From: Pleodorina starrii | Lineage: Eukaryota > Chlorophyta > Chlorophyceae > Chlamydomonadales > Volvocaceae | Length of the DNA: 64,000 bases | NCBI GenBank assembly: GCA_030267565.1 | Contig: BRXU01000003.1 | Location: 1,906,001 to 1,970,000, forward strand | Direction of reading: 5' to 3' | Shown: one piece after another, positions 61,001 to 64,000 of the stretch | How the letters are laid out: each line of letters starts with the position of its first letter | How positions within the stretch are numbered: the first letter of the stretch is position 1 | Notes under the pieces: generated by a model | Database searches by the model: none | What the model was told of the DNA's origin: nothing | Seen by the model: only the letters and a program-made list of their open reading frames with translations | Program-made: the position numbers and the translations under genes

Positions 61001-63499
61001 ACATTCAGCCAGTTTGACTGCGACGGTGACGGAATCCTTGACCTTGTGTGTACCGACATCTATCTTCGGCCGGCGCGCTGCCATCCTCTCTTCCAAGGGC
61101 TGCCTCCCGGGTCAAGACGGCTGGCCCAACGCGCCTGTCAGCTTGTGCCCAGCCAAGTTTGGAGATGCCGGAGGTACGTACGTAGGGGGGCGTGGATACA
61201 TGAGGGCGCATTTTGCCCTTACTTAGATAAGCGGCATAAACGTGCGTGCGTGTAAGGACCGACTACGTACAGGTACTAGTTATAAGGACGACACGCACAG
61301 ACGGACGTGCAATGGCCATACGGTGTACATACGTAGATAGTCATGCACCGCCGCGTATGCTTAGGGTTTATACACATGCATAATAGAAGTTCAGTCGTAT
61401 GTAGAATGAAGTTGTGCTGTCAGCAGTCCCAAGGGCTGCGTGTGCATACGTGTCCTCGTATCTATCTACCATCGCCTGCTGTCCACAAAACGTTTATATG
61501 AACTGCTGTTTTCGGTTTCCTGCTGCGTGTCCGCTCCCAATTCGCTTCACAGTTAACCTGGCCCAGGGCAAGACTGCCTACGCCTCCTCCACCTATCTTA
61601 ACAACTATAATAACCAGTTCGGACCGGGCAACGCTGTGGACGGCAACACAGAGAGCTTCATGCACACCGAAATCGCCGACAGCGCCCGGTGGCTGTCAGT
61701 AGACTTGGGCGGCCTGGCGAACATCAGCCGCATCGTGCTGTGGAACAGGGCGAGCTTTTCAGAGCGCTTGGCCAATGCAGAGATGCGGGTTGGCACCTGG
61801 CCAATCAGGACCACCAATGACACGGGTGCCGTTACGAAGAATCCGCTGGTCTGGCAGCAAAACGGCGGCGGCAGCGGTGCCGTTCCGGCTTACCAAGTGG
61901 TGTTCAGCACGCCGGTCGTTGGTCGCTGGGTTACGGTGCAGAACTTCCGCTCGGGAGTTGCTGCAGGTAGGTGGGCCGCACAGCAGGCGTATGTATCATA
62001 CTTGCATCAACAGCTAGCTAGCTACATGCTGGTATGGTTGGGTAGATTAGTAAACTGTATGTGCTACATATCTGTCCCTTAACTCTTCCATCCGTCCTGC
62101 CGAAAATTACCTAACACCCCCTTGCTTACTCACGTTTGCACTTCATCTCGCAGGCGAAGCTGTATTGGCCGTTGGCGAGGTTGAGGTGTACGGCAATATG
62201 CTAACTGCTAGCCGCTGTAAGTGTTGGGTGCAAAACCGAAAATAATACAGCATAGCTACATGTTCGCGCTTGTAGCACGCGATTTAATTTGTTCCTGAAC
62301 CAAATGTTGCTCGGCGAAGCCGGCTCGATAGATCGCGAGTACGTATTCCGTAGGGCTGAACGCATCCAAACACAGCTGAAGCTGTAAGACATCCCACCGC
62401 ATGTTCGCTTGTTACGTTGTGTGCAAACGCATGCCAGATTCCTGACGACCCAGTTCACGTCTTGTCATTGTCAGTCGACGACGCTATTGCGTCCGCAGCC
62501 TAGATAGTAATAAGCGTCTTTCGCGCGCCTATTTCCCGCCGCCGCAGCTGCGGTCTGCCCCGCGCAGCCCGGCTGGTGCGAGTATCCTGGGTCCAGCCTC
62601 GAGATGGTCGACTGCGACAATGACGGCATCATGGACTTGGTTTGCACCGACGTATACGGCCGTCGTGGCGTCCGGCTTTCCTCCAAGTCTTCTGTGAGCG
62701 ATGATGCCTCAACCGGCTGGCCTATGGCGCCCTCATCGTTGTGCCCCGCCAAGTTTCCGGGTGCGTGGTCCCCTAGGAAGTGCCTTGAGAGTTAGGGCAC
62801 AGAATATGTGACCGTATGGTCACCAGTTTGATTTCGGTCCCTTGTCGCCCTCATCGCTGTACCCCGCCATGTTTCCTGGTGCGTGCGATGCGACGTGTAG
62901 GTACCATTGTTGGTTGGATGGGCTCACAAGCAATCAATGTGATTTGGGACCATAGGCATTTCATTGCAGTCGTCGCGCACGCACGCGTCGTCCTGTATCG
63001 ATCGATCCATCCATTGATTTCATGCAGCCTCAACAGACCGAAGGAGGAGCCGCGCGACGACGACTCCCGTCCATTTTCTGTGCCCCGCCGCCCCTCCCCG
63101 CCGCAGTCAACGTGGCCCTGGGCAAGACTGCCTACGCCTCGTCTAACTATATCAACATGTTCCCAGCGAGCAATGCTGTAGATGGCAACACGAGCTCTTT
63201 CATGCACACTGCGTTCGAGGACGCAGCCAAGTGGTTGTCCATCGACCTGGGAAGCGTCATGAATGTCACGCGAATTGTGCTGTGGAACCGCCAAGACTGC
63301 TGCCAAGAGCGTCTGGTCAACGCGGAGGTCCGTGCCGGCACCACCGTCATCAAAAGCAATGCCGATTATTTCTCTTTTGGTCAGAACCCCATCGTCTGGA
63401 GGCAGGCCGCAGCTCCTGCCCCACCGGCCCCCTGGTACTTGTGGGTGATTTACTTTAGTCAGCCAACGGCCGTCCGTTGCATTACCGTGCAGAATGGAG
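58092..63499 (+). CDS. Lectin gene 3: secreted F5/8C multidomain protein, partial, frameshifted exon 4
   Basis: Exons: 58092-58197, 58801-59202, 60505-60555, 60947-61173, 61553-61966, 62154-62216, 62548-62760 and 63107-63499. The final short F5/8C exon was not found before the window end. The ATG at 58092 opens a clear signal peptide (MARHTKHG, then AAVAVAATLLLISLSA). Order is F5/8C, six-Cys module, F5/8C, six-Cys module, F5/8C, as in lectin gene 1, with all intact junctions phase 1. The third F5/8C body keeps a His...RQDCCQER pattern close to the F-type lectin fucose motif. Exon 4 carries two 4-bp insertions relative to lectin gene 1 (at ~60,979-60,983 and ~61,058-61,065). The first creates TGA at 60985-60987, so the mRNA as modelled would stop after the first F5/8C domain. 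The gene may be a pseudogene, may skip the exon (skipping a phase 1-1 exon keeps frame), or may make a short lectin. Confidence 0.7.
62846..62890 (+). pseudogene. Orphan copy of the 3' end of a six-Cys module exon
   Basis: CGCCCTCATCGCTGTACCCCGCCATGTTTCCTGGTGCGTGCG repeats, with a few changes, the last codons and splice donor of exon 7 of lectin gene 3 (ending 62,760), about 90 bp downstream in the intron. It looks like a partial tandem duplication. Its donor-like GTGCGTGCG could compete with the authentic donor. Confidence 0.6.
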
Positions 63500-64000
63500 G
63501 TGGGTTGCTTCTTTCGGCACCCGAAACGTAGTGTGCGCTTTGTAGGGGTACAACCCAACAAAATATGCAATTAATTAATATGCGGGTTACAGCTGCATAC
63601 AGTGGGAGCCAACCATATATAGGGCGGCTACACGTGCTAGCACTGACCACCGGGCCGCTACACAGTACGGTAGATAGGCCACGCACAGTCCTCATCGACC
63701 ACCCGACCGCCGGGACCCTTAGGGTCGGTTCAGCATGGCCACCGATCAAGCGTGCGGATCAAGCGTACCAACTACGACCTCCGTCATGCAAGTCCGCATC
63801 TAGACAGCTATCCATCCAGCCATTATGTCGTCATCCCGACCTATATGGTCCGGCGGGGACGCCCGTATTCGAACCCAGGGTGTCCTAATCTCCTATCAAT
63901 TAGGGTTTACCTGCTGCCTATATGCCTGCCTTTCGGCCAATCTAGCGTCCATCGTCTTATGATGACAAGCTATGTTGCACTAATGAGTTGTACGTAATGC
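63500..64000. other. Region after last exon seen of lectin gene 3
   Basis: In lectin genes 1 and 2 the short closing exon of this F5/8C domain follows within ~230 bp. Here no GExEV-type exon is visible in 500 bp and the sequence is not similar to the paralogous introns. A tRNA-like B box (GGGTTCGAATAC on the minus strand near 63,870) was seen but lacks a matching acceptor stem. Confidence 0.45.

Noticed and set aside
63840..63930. Minus-strand tRNA-like 3' half (GGGTTCGAATAC, GGGCGTCCCCGCC)
   Set aside because: No matching 5' acceptor strand or D-arm at the right distance. At best a tRNA-derived repeat fragment.

Overview
The window is nuclear DNA of a green alga, most likely a volvocine or other Reinhardtinia-clade chlorophyte. 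The support is high GC with long CAG, GGC and GGGA tracts, small phased GT-AG introns, long Gln/Gly/Ala runs in proteins, a short stretch of the Chlamydomonas-type telomere unit TTTTAGGG, and a Dualen/RandI-like retroelement relic. The species cannot be named from sequence alone. All gene models below were built by eye from open frames, splice consensus and phase agreement, and by comparing paralogues within the window.

Layout. 0.4-1.1 kb: two exons of an unidentified minus-strand gene that continues off the left edge. 3.2-8.3 kb: a four-exon plus-strand gene for a ~1,228-residue Gln/Gly-rich nuclear-type protein ending in a Cys-rich putative zinc module. 11.1-15.0 kb: an eight-exon gene for a ~455-residue VASt-domain protein (sterol/lipid transfer family) with a C-terminal membrane anchor. 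15-19 kb: apparently gene-free. From ~19 kb to the right edge: a cluster of three related secreted lectin-like genes (lectin genes 1, 2 and 3). They are built from F5/8C (fucolectin-like) domains alternating with a six-Cys module that carries a DxDGDGxxDL calcium-loop-like motif. Lectin gene 2 also has PAN/apple-like and LamG-like modules. Nearly every module is a phase 1-1 exon. All three copies carry damage: start codon lost in gene 1, frameshift and stop in gene 2, two frameshifts in gene 3.

Mobile DNA has reshaped the cluster. Lectin gene 1 has a ~5 kb retroelement composite in intron 2: a Dualen-like RNase H/restriction-like-endonuclease ORF bounded by two (ATT)n tracts. Lectin gene 3 has a ~12.5 kb insertion about 120 bp upstream of its ATG, recognised because the same flanks are contiguous upstream of lectin gene 1. 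That insertion is the most striking object here. It is one uninterrupted 3,856-codon minus-strand ORF with a Ty3/gypsy-type Gag-protease-RT-RNase H-integrase core. It also carries membrane-spanning segments between protease and RT, a DNMT-like cytosine-methyltransferase fold between RNase H and integrase, and a PHD finger, Tudor-like domain and second (amino-methyltransferase-like) domain at its C terminus. No LTRs were found by eye.

Other structure includes a 336-bp perfect tandem duplication, a ~300-bp inverted repeat pair around the 5' exons of lectin gene 2, a three-copy repeat upstream of the lectin genes, and a telomere-repeat insertion flanked by an 18-bp duplication.
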